Below, piece by piece: positions 52,603-62,843 of a stretch of 64,000 nt of DNA. A program made the translations under genes and the position numbers. Below the pieces are notes generated by a model. That model did not search any database. It had not been told where the DNA came from and worked only from the letters and a program-made list of their open reading frames with translations. The DNA comes from Mycobacterium sp. MS1601 (GTDB taxonomy: Bacteria > Actinomycetota > Actinomycetes > Mycobacteriales > Mycobacteriaceae): contig NZ_CP019420.1 in NCBI RefSeq assembly GCF_001984215.1, forward strand, positions 2,480,001-2,544,000, given 5' to 3'. The stretch's first letter is position 1, and each line of letters opens with the position of its first letter.

Positions 52603-54232
52603 GCGGAGATCTCCTGAGCGGAACGTGTTTTGACAAGGTGTTCGACGGAGCGCAGTGCGATGGCCATGATCGTCGCCGTGGGGTTTCCACCCGAGGACGT
52701 CACAAAGACGCTGCCGTCGATGATGTACAGGTTGGGCACGTCGTGGGACTGCCCGAATTCGTTGACGACAGAGGTCGCCGGATCAGTACCCATTCGCGCG
52801 GTGCCCATGAGGTGCCAGCCGCAGTCGCGCAACAGTTTTGACGAGGTGGTCGACAGGGCGCCGGCGGCAATGTGCGCCTCTTGGGCTCGCGCGATGTGGA
52901 AGTCGATCAGCCGTTCGGTGTTTTCCGAGTTGCGGTAGATCACTCGGGGGCAGGGATGCCATCGGAGTCAGTGAGGGTGGTGTCCAGCAGCACCTCGTTG
53001 GACTCGTCGGGTAGGTCTTCGGCGATGATTCCCCACTCGAACGTATGGCCTAGGGAAGACTTGAGATTGACGTGGAAGTTCGTGCCCCACGCAGTGTCCA
53101 CGGGCGCGCCGCTATAGCCGGCGCGCATTCCCAGGGGGCCGCCGCCAGGCATACAGTTCCACTTGCCGCCCCGAACGAACCCTCGGGAAGGGTCGGATTC
53201 GTAGAATTGCATTGACTGGATAGACGACCCGGCGGGCCCGAGCCAACTCTCGAGATTGTCTTCGTAGGTGCCGCTGACGGCGGCGTAGGGATGCATCATC
53301 AACCTCTTGCCTACGAGGCCGGAGGAGTTCGCGAGGCCGTCGGGGAACTCTGCGGAGGTCGATAGCTGCAGTAGTCTCGCTGTTCCGATGGCGTTGGCAG
53401 CGAGGATCACCACGGACGCTTTTTGCTGGTGCTCCACGCCGTCGCGGTCGGTGTATATCGCTCCGGTGGCCATCCCTTTGCTGTCGGTGGTGATCCGACT
53501 GACTCGCGCGCCGGTGACGAGGCGTGCTCCAGCCGCCAGGGCCAGTGGCCAATGCGTGAGATCTGTGGATCCTTTCGCGCCCTGCGGGCAGCCGGAGAAG
53601 CATGTCCCGTAGCGGACGCAGGCGGGCCGGTGTTGATATTCGCGGGAGGGGATGGCTTGGGGCCCGGGCCACCAGTGCCAGCCGAGTTTGTCCATTCCCT
53701 TTGCTGCTTTGAGCCCGATTTTGCCGATGGGAAGCGGAGGCAGGGGATAGGCCGCACCGGAGGGGAAGGCTGGATCGTCGGCCAGCCCGGACACACCAAT
53801 TTGCCGGTCCAGACGTTCGTAGTAAGGCTGTAGGTCGGCGTAGGTGAACGGCCAGTCGTCGGCCACGCCGTCGAGGGTCTTGACCCGGAAATCTGAGGGA
53901 GCGAACCGAACCCAGTGCGCGGCGTAGAGAACGGTGCTGCCGCCGACTCCGTTGTACATCAGAGGGTTCACCGCCGACTCACTGCCGTTGACCGGATAGT
54001 CCGACGGCTGGGCTCGCACGTTCGGATTGGCGTGCCAATCCTTTTGTTTGACCAGCTCCCATTCGGGCTTGTCACCGGCAAAGGCTGACGGTGACGTCCA
54101 ATCGCCCTGTTCGAGGCACACGACGGTAAAGCCCTGTTCGGCGAACTCCTTTGCCGCCACCGAGCCGGATGCGCCCGCACCGATGACCAGGACGTCGGCA
54201 ATATCAGGGAGGGAGACCTTCGCTGCGTTCAT
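52599..54232 (-). CDS. GMC family oxidoreductase, split by a one-base frameshift
   Basis: A flavin-dependent alcohol dehydrogenase/oxidase of about 544 residues when repaired. The FAD site [19 protein letters not shown] is at the N-terminus; [18 protein letters not shown] and [20 protein letters not shown] (Cys cluster typical of this subgroup) follow. The C-terminal part has [15 protein letters not shown] and [18 protein letters not shown]. The frame breaks at the run of five G (plus strand 52946-52950): the read frame ends IPAPE-stop, while one more base would continue with [17 protein letters not shown]. The ATG overlaps the upstream gene's stop. The alcohol substrate is unknown. Confidence 0.88.
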
Positions 54233-55260
54233 GGTGATGCACTTCCTGCCTGCTGGGGTTGAAGCTCGCGCAGCGGCCCCGCGAGGTCCTCTTCGAAGAA
54301 CCTCAGGAATCGGCGCTGGTCGTGAGCGGGGGAATGAAAGACGAGATGGTTGAAACCGGCGCGCAGGTAGGGCTCGATCTGGGCGAGCGCGTCGTCGGGA
54401 GTGGACGCGACGATCCACCGCTTGGCCACCTGATGGATCGGCAGTGCGTCAGCGGCCGCTTCCATCTCGATCGGATCAGTGATGCTGTGCTTCTGTTCGG
54501 GGGTCAAGGACAGTGGTGCCCAGAAGCGGGTGTCTTCGAGCGCGCGGGAGGGTTCGCGATCGTAGGACAGTTTGATCTCGATCATCCGGTCGATGATGGC
54601 GGAGTCACGCGATGCCTCCTGGGCGCCTCTGTCGACGGCTGGGAGCAACTTGTCGGTGTAGAGATCCATGCCTTTGCCGGAGGTGCACATGAAGCCGTCG
54701 CCGGCGTGGCCGGCGTATTTTGCGACGACCGGGCCGCCGGCGGCGATGAAAACCGGAATTCCCTGGTCGGGGATGTCGTATAGCGCCGCGCCCTGCGTCG
54801 TGTAGTACTCGCCGGCGAAATCAACCCGCCCACCGCTCCACAGCACCCGCATCAGTGCCACCGCCTCACGCAGACGGGCGAAGCGCTCCGGAAATGATGG
54901 CCACATTGTGGCTGCTCCGGTGGCGATTTCGTTGAGGGCCTCGCCGGTGCCGAGGCCAATCATGACCCGACCCGGATACAGGCATCCCATGGTGGCAAAC
55001 GCTTGTGCGATCACCGCGGGGTTGTAGCGAAATGACGGGGTCAGCACCGAAGTCCCCAGTTTGATGGTGGTGGTGCGCTCGCCCGTGGCGGCCATCCAGG
55101 CGAGGGAGAACGGAGCGTGACCGCCCTGGTGCCGCCACGGCTGGAAGTGGTCGGACACCATTGCGGAGTCCATCCCGCGCCGTTCCGCGCACACAGTCAA
55201 CTCGACGAGCTCGCGCGGGTTGAACTGCTCTGCGGAGGCCTTGTACCCGAGCTGGATCAT
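54229..55260 (-). CDS. F420-dependent glucose-6-phosphate dehydrogenase-like enzyme (FGD family)
   Basis: A 343-residue LLM-fold F420 enzyme strikingly similar to mycobacterial FGD1: [30 protein letters not shown] with His38 and Trp42, [12 protein letters not shown] with the catalytic Glu, and the phosphate-binding Lys/Arg residues in [20 protein letters not shown] and AKRWIVAS. It may oxidise glucose-6-phosphate or have been recruited to another alcohol in this catabolic operon. The main fgd1 is expected elsewhere. The ATG at 55260 matches FGD1 and overlaps the cupin stop. Confidence 0.88.
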   Translation of the reverse strand: MIQLGYKASAEQFNPRELVELTVCAERRGMDSAMVSDHFQPWRHQGGHAPFSLAWMAATGERTTTIKLGTSVLTPSFRYNPAVIAQAFATMGCLYPGRVMIGLGTGEALNEIATGAATMWPSFPERFARLREAVALMRVLWSGGRVDFAGEYYTTQGAALYDIPDQGIPVFIAAGGPVVAKYAGHAGDGFMCTSGKGMDLYTDKLLPAVDRGAQEASRDSAIIDRMIEIKLSYDREPSRALEDTRFWAPLSLTPEQKHSITDPIEMEAAADALPIHQVAKRWIVASTPDDALAQIEPYLRAGFNHLVFHSPAHDQRRFLRFFEEDLAGPLRELQPQQAGSASP

Positions 55261-55664
55261 GACGGCCCCGGTTCGGTGCGGGGCCCGTACTCGGAATCTG
55301 GCACTTCGTGGAGCCACTGCGGGCGGCCGAGGGAGATCGCGGTATGCGTCATGACTGTGCCGCGCGTTGCTCCGTGCCAGTGCGGTTCAGCTGGCGGGGT
55401 CCACACGACGTCCCCTGCGCGGATCGTTTCCACTGCGCCGTCCGCGTTGCCGACCCACCCGGATCCTGACGTCACGATGAGAATCTGCCCCTCGGCGTGG
55501 CTGTGCCAGAAAGTGCGCGCCCCTGGCGCAAAGGTGACTGAGGCGACCTGATGTCCCTGCTCGGTGATGGGCAGGATCAAGTCGACCCACACGGTTCCGG
55601 TGAAGGTGTCCAGCGGCTGAGCCGAAAGATATTGGTTCGCAGCACGTCCGCGGATGATGTCCAT
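55257..55664 (-). CDS. Single-domain cupin protein
   Basis: A 135-residue small cupin. Motif 1 is seen as [20 protein letters not shown] and motif 2 as [10 protein letters not shown], so a divalent metal is probably bound by His residues. Such cupins act as lyases, isomerases or hydratases in degradation clusters. The ATG at 55664 has a GGGAGGTG ribosome-binding site. It is translationally coupled to the FGD-like gene. Confidence 0.82.
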   Translation of the reverse strand: MDIIRGRAANQYLSAQPLDTFTGTVWVDLILPITEQGHQVASVTFAPGARTFWHSHAEGQILIVTSGSGWVGNADGAVETIRAGDVVWTPPAEPHWHGATRGTVMTHTAISLGRPQWLHEVPDSEYGPRTEPGPS

Positions 55665-55665
55665 G

Positions 55666-56901
55666 TCACGCACCTCCCTGGACTGCGTCGGCCAGCCGAA
55701 CCGGGTCAATGCCGTGCTGTTGAGCTACACCGGATTCGATCAGGGCGTCCACGTCGTCCGGGCTGTACCCGACTGCACTCAGGACAGTGCTGGTATCGGC
55801 GCCGAGGGGGCGCGGCGGGGTGCGCACAGAGCCGGGGGTTTCCGTGAGCTTGATGGGTATTCCGGTCCCACGGTATCCGTCGAGTTCGACCACCATGTCG
55901 CGGTGCAGCACCTGGGGGTCATTCAACGCCTCTGCCACGTTGTGCAGCGACGTTGCCGGAATGCCGTGGCTCAGCAGCTCTTTGGTCAGCGGGCCACGGC
56001 GGAACTCGGCAATGCGGGATGCCAGGAGGCCGCGCAGTTCTGGCAGATTGGCGAGTCGGTCGGCGTTGGTAGCGAATTGGGGGTCGGCGCGCAGACCGAG
56101 AAGCTCGAGGAGAGCACTGAATTGTCGGTCGTTGCCCACCCCGATGAACACGGGGCCGTCCTGGGCATGGAAGACGTCGTACGGGGCAATCGTGGGATGA
56201 GCAGAACCGGTTCGTCGGGGAATCTCTCCATCGGTCAGAAAGGAGGCGGAATGCGGATGGAGCAGCGAGATCGCGGTGTCGAGCAGGGTGCAGTCGATCA
56301 TCTGTCCGGTACCGGTTCGTTGCCGGGCGTGCAGCGCGAGCAGAATCCCCGAAAACGCATAGCTACCGGTCACCATGTCCACGACCGGGACGGCGATCCG
56401 CATCGGGGTACCGTCAGGTTCGCCGTTCATCGACATCAGCCCGCTGTAGGCCTGCAGGACGGCGTCGTAACCCGGCATGGAACCCATGGGCCCGTCGATG
56501 CCAAAGCCCGTCACTCTGCAGTGGATCAGCGCAGGGAAAGTGTTCCTGAGGTGGTGGTCGGTGAAACCCCATTTGGCCAGCGTTCCCGGTTTGAAATTCT
56601 CCACCAGCACATCAGCGTTGTGCAGCAGCTTCGTTAGGATCTCCTGCCCCGCGCGTGTGCGCAGATCGAGACTGATGTTGGACTTGTTGCGATTCAACGC
56701 CGAGAAGTAGGCGCTCATGTCTTCGGTCACGAAAGGCGGCCCCCACGAGCGGGTGTCGTCGCCGGCGGGTGGCTCCACCTTCACCACCTCTGCGCCGTGA
56801 TCGGCAAGCAGCTGGGTACAGAGCGGTCCGGCGAGTACCCGCGAAAGGTCCACAACCTTCAGGCCTGCGAGACTGCCTCGATGTTGTCCGGTGATGGTCA
56901 T
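55666..56901 (-). CDS. CaiB/BaiF family (class III) CoA-transferase
   Basis: A 411-residue class III CoA-transferase, which moves CoA from a donor thioester to a carboxylic acid. Family features are LAGLKVVDLSRVLAGPLCTQ, LADHGAEVVKVEPP, NRNKSNISLDLR, and the catalytic Asp in GTGQMIDCTLLDTA. The ATG at 56901 has a GGAGG site five bases upstream and is preferred to the GTG at 56913. Together with MaoC and CitE neighbours it resembles itaconate- or branched-acid pathways. Confidence 0.92.
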   Translation of the reverse strand: MTITGQHRGSLAGLKVVDLSRVLAGPLCTQLLADHGAEVVKVEPPAGDDTRSWGPPFVTEDMSAYFSALNRNKSNISLDLRTRAGQEILTKLLHNADVLVENFKPGTLAKWGFTDHHLRNTFPALIHCRVTGFGIDGPMGSMPGYDAVLQAYSGLMSMNGEPDGTPMRIAVPVVDMVTGSYAFSGILLALHARQRTGTGQMIDCTLLDTAISLLHPHSASFLTDGEIPRRTGSAHPTIAPYDVFHAQDGPVFIGVGNDRQFSALLELLGLRADPQFATNADRLANLPELRGLLASRIAEFRRGPLTKELLSHGIPATSLHNVAEALNDPQVLHRDMVVELDGYRGTGIPIKLTETPGSVRTPPRPLGADTSTVLSAVGYSPDDVDALIESGVAQQHGIDPVRLADAVQGGA

Positions 56902-56919
56902 CGTGTCCTCCACAGGCGG

Positions 56920-58086
56920 TCAGTAGGATTTGGGCAGGCCGAGGACGTGGGTGGAGACGTAATTCATCACCATCTCCTGACTCACCGGCGCCAGCCGGAG
57001 GATGCGTGCCTCTCGGAAGTACCGCTCCACGTGGTACTCCCGGGCGTACCCCATTCCTCCAAGGGTCTGCACAGCTTGGTCCGCGGCTTTGAAACCGGCG
57101 TCAGCGCAGAGCCATTTGGCCATGTTGGCTTCGCGGCCACAGCTGTGTCCCTGGTCGTATCGCCAGGCCGCGTTGCGAGCCATCAACTCGGCGGCGTCCA
57201 ACCGGGTCACGGCTTCGGCCAAGGGGAAGGCAATACCCTGGTTCTGGCCGATGGGTCGGTCGAACACGATGCGCTCGTTGGCATAAGTGACGGCGTGTTC
57301 CAGTGCGGCGCGCCCGAGTCCCAGGGCCTCATGGGCGAGCAGGATCCGCTCGGGGTTCAACCCATCCAGCAGGTAGGTGAATCCCTGCCCTTCCTCGCCG
57401 ATCAGTGCCCTGTCGGGGACGAACAGATCCTCGAGTAGCACCTCGTAGGAGGCCACCGCATTGCGGCCCATCTTCGGGATCGCACTGAGGTGAACGTGTT
57501 CGGTGTCGATGTCGACGAGGAACAACGACATACCATCGGTGGGTCGCGCGGACTCCTCACGCTTCCGGGTGCGGGCGATCAGGATCATCTTCTGGGAGTC
57601 CCCCGCTTTGGTGATCCACACCTTTCGACCGTTGATCAGGTAACCGCCGTCTACCCGTTCGGCAAACGTCGTGATCCGGGTGGTGTCGGTGCCCGCGCCG
57701 GGTTCGGTGACTCCGAAGCACACGTGCAGAGAACCCTCCGCCGCCGCAGGCAACACCTCCTCGCGCAGTGCTTCACTACCGTGCTTCACGATGGTGTTGA
57801 GGCCGAAGATCGTGAGATGCATGGTGCTGCAGCCATTCATCCCGGCTCCGGATGCCGCTACTTCCTCCAACAGAAGCGCTGCTTCGAGGATGCCGAGTCC
57901 ACCCCCACCGTATTGTTCCGGAAGCGCGATACCCAACCAGCCACCCGCGGCGAAGGCGTTGTAGAAGTCCCAGGGAAACGTGCCGTCCTGATCCATCTTG
58001 GCCCAGTACTCGTCGGAGAAACTGCGCGCGAGTTCGCGCGCACCCGCACGCAGATCCTTCTGGTCTGCTGTCAGCTCGAAGTGCAT
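56920..58086 (-). CDS. Acyl-CoA dehydrogenase
   Basis: A 388-residue FAD-dependent acyl-CoA dehydrogenase starting MHFELTADQKDLRAGARELA. FAD-contact segments are HVCFGVTEPGAGTDTTRITT and YLINGRKVWITKAG; the C-terminal part has QTLGGMGYAREYHVERYFRE, where the Glu of YAREY is in the position of the catalytic base. The ATG at 58086 has an AGAAGGAA site; upstream in-frame codons lie in the preceding gene. It is coupled (TGATG) to the CitE-like gene. Confidence 0.93.
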   Translation of the reverse strand: MHFELTADQKDLRAGARELARSFSDEYWAKMDQDGTFPWDFYNAFAAGGWLGIALPEQYGGGGLGILEAALLLEEVAASGAGMNGCSTMHLTIFGLNTIVKHGSEALREEVLPAAAEGSLHVCFGVTEPGAGTDTTRITTFAERVDGGYLINGRKVWITKAGDSQKMILIARTRKREESARPTDGMSLFLVDIDTEHVHLSAIPKMGRNAVASYEVLLEDLFVPDRALIGEEGQGFTYLLDGLNPERILLAHEALGLGRAALEHAVTYANERIVFDRPIGQNQGIAFPLAEAVTRLDAAELMARNAAWRYDQGHSCGREANMAKWLCADAGFKAADQAVQTLGGMGYAREYHVERYFREARILRLAPVSQEMVMNYVSTHVLGLPKSY

Positions 58087-58892
58087 CAACCGTTCCTTCT
58101 CATCATGTTTCTGGCGTGGGCGAGCAGGGGCGCGTCGATCATCTGATCGCCGTGGCGAAAAGCACCGTCCTGAGAAGCGGCGGTCAGGAGATCGGTTGCC
58201 CACTGGATCTGAGAGGCGTTCGGGCGAAAGGCCGCTCGGATCACGGGAACGTGATCCGGATGGATACAGGCCTTGGCGCCGAAGCCCAGGTCGGCCGCTT
58301 CGATCGATTCACGCTGCAGTCCGGTCAGATCCGAGATGTCGATGTGCACGGCATCGATGGCGAGCTTTCGGTGTGCGGTGGCCGCCAGCAGAATCGCGGA
58401 TCGCGCTGTTTCGATGGTCGGGTGGTACCGGCCCTCTGCGTTGCGGCTGGATCGACCTCCGGTGTCGGCGATCAGGTCTTCGCCGCCCCACATCAGCGCG
58501 ACGCAGTTCGGTCGGGCGGCCATGTCGGCGGCGGTGAGAACACCAGATGCCGTCTCGCACAGCGCCACTACTTCGAAGTCTTTCAACAGGTCGAGGTCGC
58601 GGGCTCCGTTTGCCTTCGGCAACATGAGGCGGCGGACGCCGGCGCGTTGCATGGCGGCAACGTCTTCGGCGAACCATGCCGTGCCGACGGCGTTGATGCG
58701 TACGATGCTCTTTTCCGGTGCGCCGGCAGCAGATCGGGCGACGGCGGCTCGGGCAGACGCCTTGTCGGCCGCAGGCACCGCGTCCTCGAGATCGAAGATC
58801 GCCGCATCCGATCGTGCAAGCACCTTGTGATGCAGATCGTGTCGATGTCCGGGGCAGAACAGCAGCGCTGGTCCGCAGTGCGTCGGGGTCAC
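58086..58892 (-). CDS. CitE-like beta-hydroxyacyl-CoA lyase (HpcH/HpaI family)
   Basis: A 268-residue TIM-barrel lyase. Motifs are LLFCPGHRHDLHHKVLARSD, IFDLEDAVP, VRINAVGTAWF, LMLPKA and the metal ligands in ALCETASGV and GGEDLIADTGG. Relatives such as the mycobacterial Rv2498c protein cleave citramalyl-CoA and similar esters to acetyl-CoA or pyruvate. It overlaps MaoC upstream by four bases. Confidence 0.88.
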   Translation of the reverse strand: MTPTHCGPALLFCPGHRHDLHHKVLARSDAAIFDLEDAVPAADKASARAAVARSAAGAPEKSIVRINAVGTAWFAEDVAAMQRAGVRRLMLPKANGARDLDLLKDFEVVALCETASGVLTAADMAARPNCVALMWGGEDLIADTGGRSSRNAEGRYHPTIETARSAILLAATAHRKLAIDAVHIDISDLTGLQRESIEAADLGFGAKACIHPDHVPVIRAAFRPNASQIQWATDLLTAASQDGAFRHGDQMIDAPLLAHARNMMRRNG

Positions 58893-59371
58893 AGACGGTC
58901 ACCGACCTGTTGGCGCCTCATCATCGCAGAACGCAGCGCAACTGCAACCACGTCGCCCCGTTGATTGTGCCCGGTGTGCTCGAACACGACGATGCCCGCG
59001 TCCGGGCGGGAACCTGACGGGCGCTTGCTCACCACCACCGTTGACGCATACAGGGTGTCGCCGCCGAAAACCGGTTTCGGGAAACGTATCTCACTGAAAC
59101 CGAGGTTGGCGATCGTGGTGCCCTGGGTGAGCTGACCGACAGTGAGCCCGATCAGCGTCGACAGGGTCAGCATGCTGTTGACCAGTCGTTCACCGAACTC
59201 CGTGGCCGCTGACGCTTCAGCGTCCAGGTGCAGGCTCTGCGGGTTCATCGTGAGGGTGGAGAACAGGGTGTTGTCGGACTCACCCAGGGTCCGGCCGGGC
59301 GCATGCCGGTATGTTGCGTCGATCTGCAACTCTTCGTAGAAGAGTCCGCGCTGTTCGATGGTGACGGGCAT
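58889..59371 (-). CDS. MaoC-like enoyl-CoA hydratase
   Basis: A 160-residue single hot-dog hydratase, similar in form to the mesaconyl/itaconyl-CoA hydratase type. It begins MPVTIEQRGLFYEELQIDAT; the hydratase-type segment GRTLGESDNTLFSTLTMNPQ carries the Asp where the family has the catalytic Asp/His pair, and FPKPVFGGDTLYASTVV follows. The ATG at 59371 is chosen because upstream in-frame codons overlap the end of the aldehyde dehydrogenase interval. Next to CitE it suggests hydration followed by retro-aldol cleavage. Confidence 0.85.
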   Translation of the reverse strand: MPVTIEQRGLFYEELQIDATYRHAPGRTLGESDNTLFSTLTMNPQSLHLDAEASAATEFGERLVNSMLTLSTLIGLTVGQLTQGTTIANLGFSEIRFPKPVFGGDTLYASTVVVSKRPSGSRPDAGIVVFEHTGHNQRGDVVAVALRSAMMRRQQVGDRL

Positions 59372-59414
59372 CGGTGCTTTGTCCTTTGGCTGTGTACTTT
59401 TCGGTCCCGGCGGC

Positions 59415-60877
59415 TCAGCGCGGTACCAGGATCCCCTTGGTCTCGACATATTCGTCGATTGCTTCGATGCCACGCTCGACGCCAATCCCGGATTCACGGA
59501 AGCCGGCAATGGGGGAGGCGCAGTCGAGACGGTGATTGTTGACCCCTAGGCCGCCGGCCCGCAATCGGCTGGCCACCCGGTAGCCGGTGTCGAGGTCGGT
59601 CGTCCAGACGCTGCCTGCCAAGCCGAATCTCGAATCATTGGCGATGCGAATGGCGTCCTCGACGTCGGTGTAGGGGGTGATGCTGCAGGCTGGGCCGAAG
59701 ATCTCTTCTTGAGCGATGGTCATCGCGTTGTCGACGTCGCGGAACACCGTCTTCTCCACATACCATCCGGTACCGAACTGGACGGGCTGACCACCGCCGA
59801 GGGCCACGTTCGCGCCTTCACGCACGCCCTGCCGGTAGTGGGCCAGGACGCGATCGCGCTGGCTGGCCGTCGCCAGGGGACCCACCACGACCGCGGGGTC
59901 ATTCGGGTCACCGAAGGGCACTCGCTCCATGGCACTGACCACCGCGTCGACCACCTCGTTGTATCGCGATCGGGAAGCCAGAATCCGGCTGGGAGCTACA
60001 CAGCACTGCCCGGCCGCGAACAGAAGCCACACCAGCAGCTCGTCGACGGCCGACTCGACGTCGGCGTCGTCAAGAAGGATCGCGGCGGATTTGCCCCGAG
60101 CTCCAGGGTCACCGGCCGAAGCAACGCTGCGCACATGCCGGCTATCCGGCGACCGACCTCGGTGCTGCCGGTGAATGCCACTTTGTCGACCTGCGGATGG
60201 GTCACCAGCCGCTGCCCAGCCTCGGCGCCGCCGGTGATGATATTGACAACTCCCGGTGGCACCCCGGCGGCCTCGACCGCCTCGGCGAATGCGGAGAAGC
60301 TCAGCGACGCCTCCGGCGAGGGCTTGATGACCATCGTGCAGCCCGAAAGCAGCGCTGGTCCCACCTTCATCATCAGCGTGAAGTACGGCCCGTTCCACGG
60401 GACGATAGCCGCCACGACGCCGATCGGGTCTTTCCGAACCACCACCTCGAGAGCGCTGTTGGCGGCGTCGTAAGTTGGTCGTCGTTGCTCGAAATCAAAG
60501 CTGTCAGCCAGCGTCGCGTAGTAGCGCAACAGATCGACGCCACCGGGTACCTGAGCTTGGCGAGACACCGTGATCGGGCAGCCCATTTCGGCGGTGAGGG
60601 TGGAAGCGACTGCTTCGCTGCGCTTCTCGAACTCCTCGGCAAGACGGATCATGACCGCGGCCCTGTCCTGCGGTGTCAGGCGGGGCCAGTCTCCATGATC
60701 GAAGGCCTGTCGAGCGGCGGCGACCGCACGGTCGACATCCGCGCTGTCGGCATCCGGGATGGCGGCGAATGGCTGCTCTGTCACCGGGCTGATCACGGGT
60801 ATGGTCTGGCTACCCGACGGGGCCACTCGATCGCCCCCGATGTAGAACGTTGTGAGATCGCCGTGGGTGAGTGTCAT
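59415..60877 (-). CDS. Aldehyde dehydrogenase, interrupted by a one-base frameshift
   Basis: NAD(P)-dependent aldehyde dehydrogenase of about 487 residues when repaired. The first frame carries AAIVPWNGPYFTLMMKVGPA, IKPSPEASLSFSAFAEAVEA and VAFTGSTEVGRR, then breaks at the C-run 60094-60097 (GAGCTCGGGG on the minus strand). The second frame continues GKSAAILLDDADVESAVDEL with the catalytic AAGQCCVAPSR and ends at 59415. One G missing in the ELGGK codons explains the break. The ATG at 60877 starts MTLTHGDLTTFYIGG. Confidence 0.88.
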
Positions 60878-60982
60878 GTTGTGGAACTCCTTGGGTTCGG
60901 TGGGCAGACCGGTTCGCGCCGTGTGCAATCGCGGTGGGCACGGAGGGCGGGAGAGTGCAGGCGCCGAGTCGTCTCGGTATGC

Positions 60983-62791
60983 TCAGTTATCGGACTCGGT
61001 AAAGGCCCGCGGCTCCGGCGGCGGCGCCGGATCCAGCAGCCCGACCTCGCAGGCTTTGATCTGCAGCGCCAGGAATTTGGAGAAGATCCGGTTCTGCACC
61101 AGGCTGCCAGTGTGGAACCACAGGCCCTCCTGCGCGGTGCGTTTCCAGACGTTGCGAATCTCGCCGCGCTCGTCGTAGCCCCAGATAGGTCCGATGGCGT
61201 CGGCGATGTCCTCCCCGAGTCGTCGCCGAACCAGTTCTTGCTGGTTCTTGTACCCGGTGGCCAGCACCATGAGGTCAGCAGGGACGTGAGTTCCGTCCTT
61301 GAGTTGCAGACCAGCGCGGTCCACCGTGTCGATGTCGTCGTACTGCAGCAGCTTGATGCTGCCGTTGATCAGCAGCTCGGAGCACCCGACGTTGATGTAG
61401 TAGCCGCCACCACGTCGCATGTACTTCATCTGGAATCCGGTGCCGTCGGCGCCATTGTCGGTGCGGAAACCGATGGCGTTCAGACTGTCGGTGAGTTCCT
61501 GATCATCAGCGGCCATCTCCTGGGTGAGCGTCTTGTAGGTCTGCACCACCTCGGAATGCGTCATGGAGAGGAAGATCTGATCGAGGTCGTCGGTCGGAAG
61601 CGGCTCGGTGTACAGCGAATACACCTTCTGCGCGGTCGGTTCCACGGCGACGACCGTGGTGGAGCTGCGCTGGACCATCGTCACGTGCGCGCCATAGCTG
61701 TGTAGGTCCTGGGCGACGTCGTGGCCACTGTTTCCGGTCCCGAAGACCACAACATTGCGGTCCTTGTACTGCGGTCCGGCCGAATAGTGGGCGGTATGCA
61801 GCACCTCACCTTCGAAGGTCTCCATCCCCGGAATCCTCGGAATGTTCGGGATGCCGCTGATGCCGGTGGCAATCACCAAGTGGCGGGGATGCAGCACGCG
61901 TTCACCTAACTCATCACGACGCACCCGCGCATTCCATCGGCGAGCCTCGGTGTCGTACTCCGCACTCAGCAGCTCGGTGCCGGTCCAGAAGTTGAGTTCC
62001 ATGCTGTCGGCGTAGAACTCGAACCAGTTCGCGAGTTTGTCTTTCGGAATGTAGGTCGGCCACGTATCCGGAAAGGGAAGGTAGGGCAGGTGATTGATCC
62101 ACACCTGATTGTGCAGTGTCAGCGAGTGGTACCGCTTGCGCCAGTTATCGCCGATACGCTCCATCTTGTCGACGATCAAAGTGTCGACCCCGAGCTGTTT
62201 CAGGCGCGCCGCCACGGCGAGGCCGGCCTGCCCGCCACCGACAACGAGAACCGCAGGATCGCGGTCCTCGTACTTCGCGGACGCAATTCGCTGATCCAGC
62301 CAGTTGTCGCCGCCGAAGTTGCGGGAGTACTCCTTGCCGTGTGGACGGCGCACGCCACTGGTCTCCTCAAATCCGGTGAGCTCGACCAGCGACGTCATCA
62401 CGGTGGTGGCGACGAACTGTCCGCGGGCGTTAGGGGAGATCCGCAGCACACCCTTTCCGCGTCCGACGCGGGTTGCGAAGTCGAAGAACGCTTCGATGGC
62501 ATCCACACCGGCGCGCTGGACCCACCGCGGCGCGGGGGACTCCGACAGCACGAACTGAGATGGCTCCATCGTGTCGAGGGTGTCCTCGAACGCAAGACGA
62601 ATCTGCCTGCGCCCGACGAACGTATGGAGATGCCATGTCAGACTGAGGATGTCGCGCCATGAGCCGTCGTCGGCGAACAGCCCAGCTGCCCGGGCTGCGT
62701 CGCGCTTGCCCGCGGCGTCTGCGAACGCGTTGAGCCACTCTCCGGCGGCGTCGCGCGTCGAGGTCTGAAGGTGTTCTTGCGTGAGGGTCAT
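60983..62791 (-). CDS. Flavin-containing monooxygenase with N-terminal NTF2-like domain
   Basis: A 602-residue FAD/NADPH monooxygenase. An N-terminal SnoaL/NTF2-like region (about 1-140, WLNAFADAAGKRDAARAAGLF) precedes the flavoprotein with FAD site VLVVGGGQAGLAVAARL, NADPH site VVVFGTGNSGHDVAQDL and a late ATGYKNQ motif. Relatives catalyse Baeyer-Villiger or N/S-oxidation; the exact reaction is not clear because the full FxGxxxHxxxW fingerprint is only partly seen (FEGEVLHTAHYS). The ATG at 62791 is chosen by homology. Confidence 0.86.
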   Translation of the reverse strand: MTLTQEHLQTSTRDAAGEWLNAFADAAGKRDAARAAGLFADDGSWRDILSLTWHLHTFVGRRQIRLAFEDTLDTMEPSQFVLSESPAPRWVQRAGVDAIEAFFDFATRVGRGKGVLRISPNARGQFVATTVMTSLVELTGFEETSGVRRPHGKEYSRNFGGDNWLDQRIASAKYEDRDPAVLVVGGGQAGLAVAARLKQLGVDTLIVDKMERIGDNWRKRYHSLTLHNQVWINHLPYLPFPDTWPTYIPKDKLANWFEFYADSMELNFWTGTELLSAEYDTEARRWNARVRRDELGERVLHPRHLVIATGISGIPNIPRIPGMETFEGEVLHTAHYSAGPQYKDRNVVVFGTGNSGHDVAQDLHSYGAHVTMVQRSSTTVVAVEPTAQKVYSLYTEPLPTDDLDQIFLSMTHSEVVQTYKTLTQEMAADDQELTDSLNAIGFRTDNGADGTGFQMKYMRRGGGYYINVGCSELLINGSIKLLQYDDIDTVDRAGLQLKDGTHVPADLMVLATGYKNQQELVRRRLGEDIADAIGPIWGYDERGEIRNVWKRTAQEGLWFHTGSLVQNRIFSKFLALQIKACEVGLLDPAPPPEPRAFTESDN

Positions 62792-62843
62792 GAGCAGATG
62801 TCCTTTATCGCGTGGTGCGTGGGTGTTCAGAGACCGCACATGG

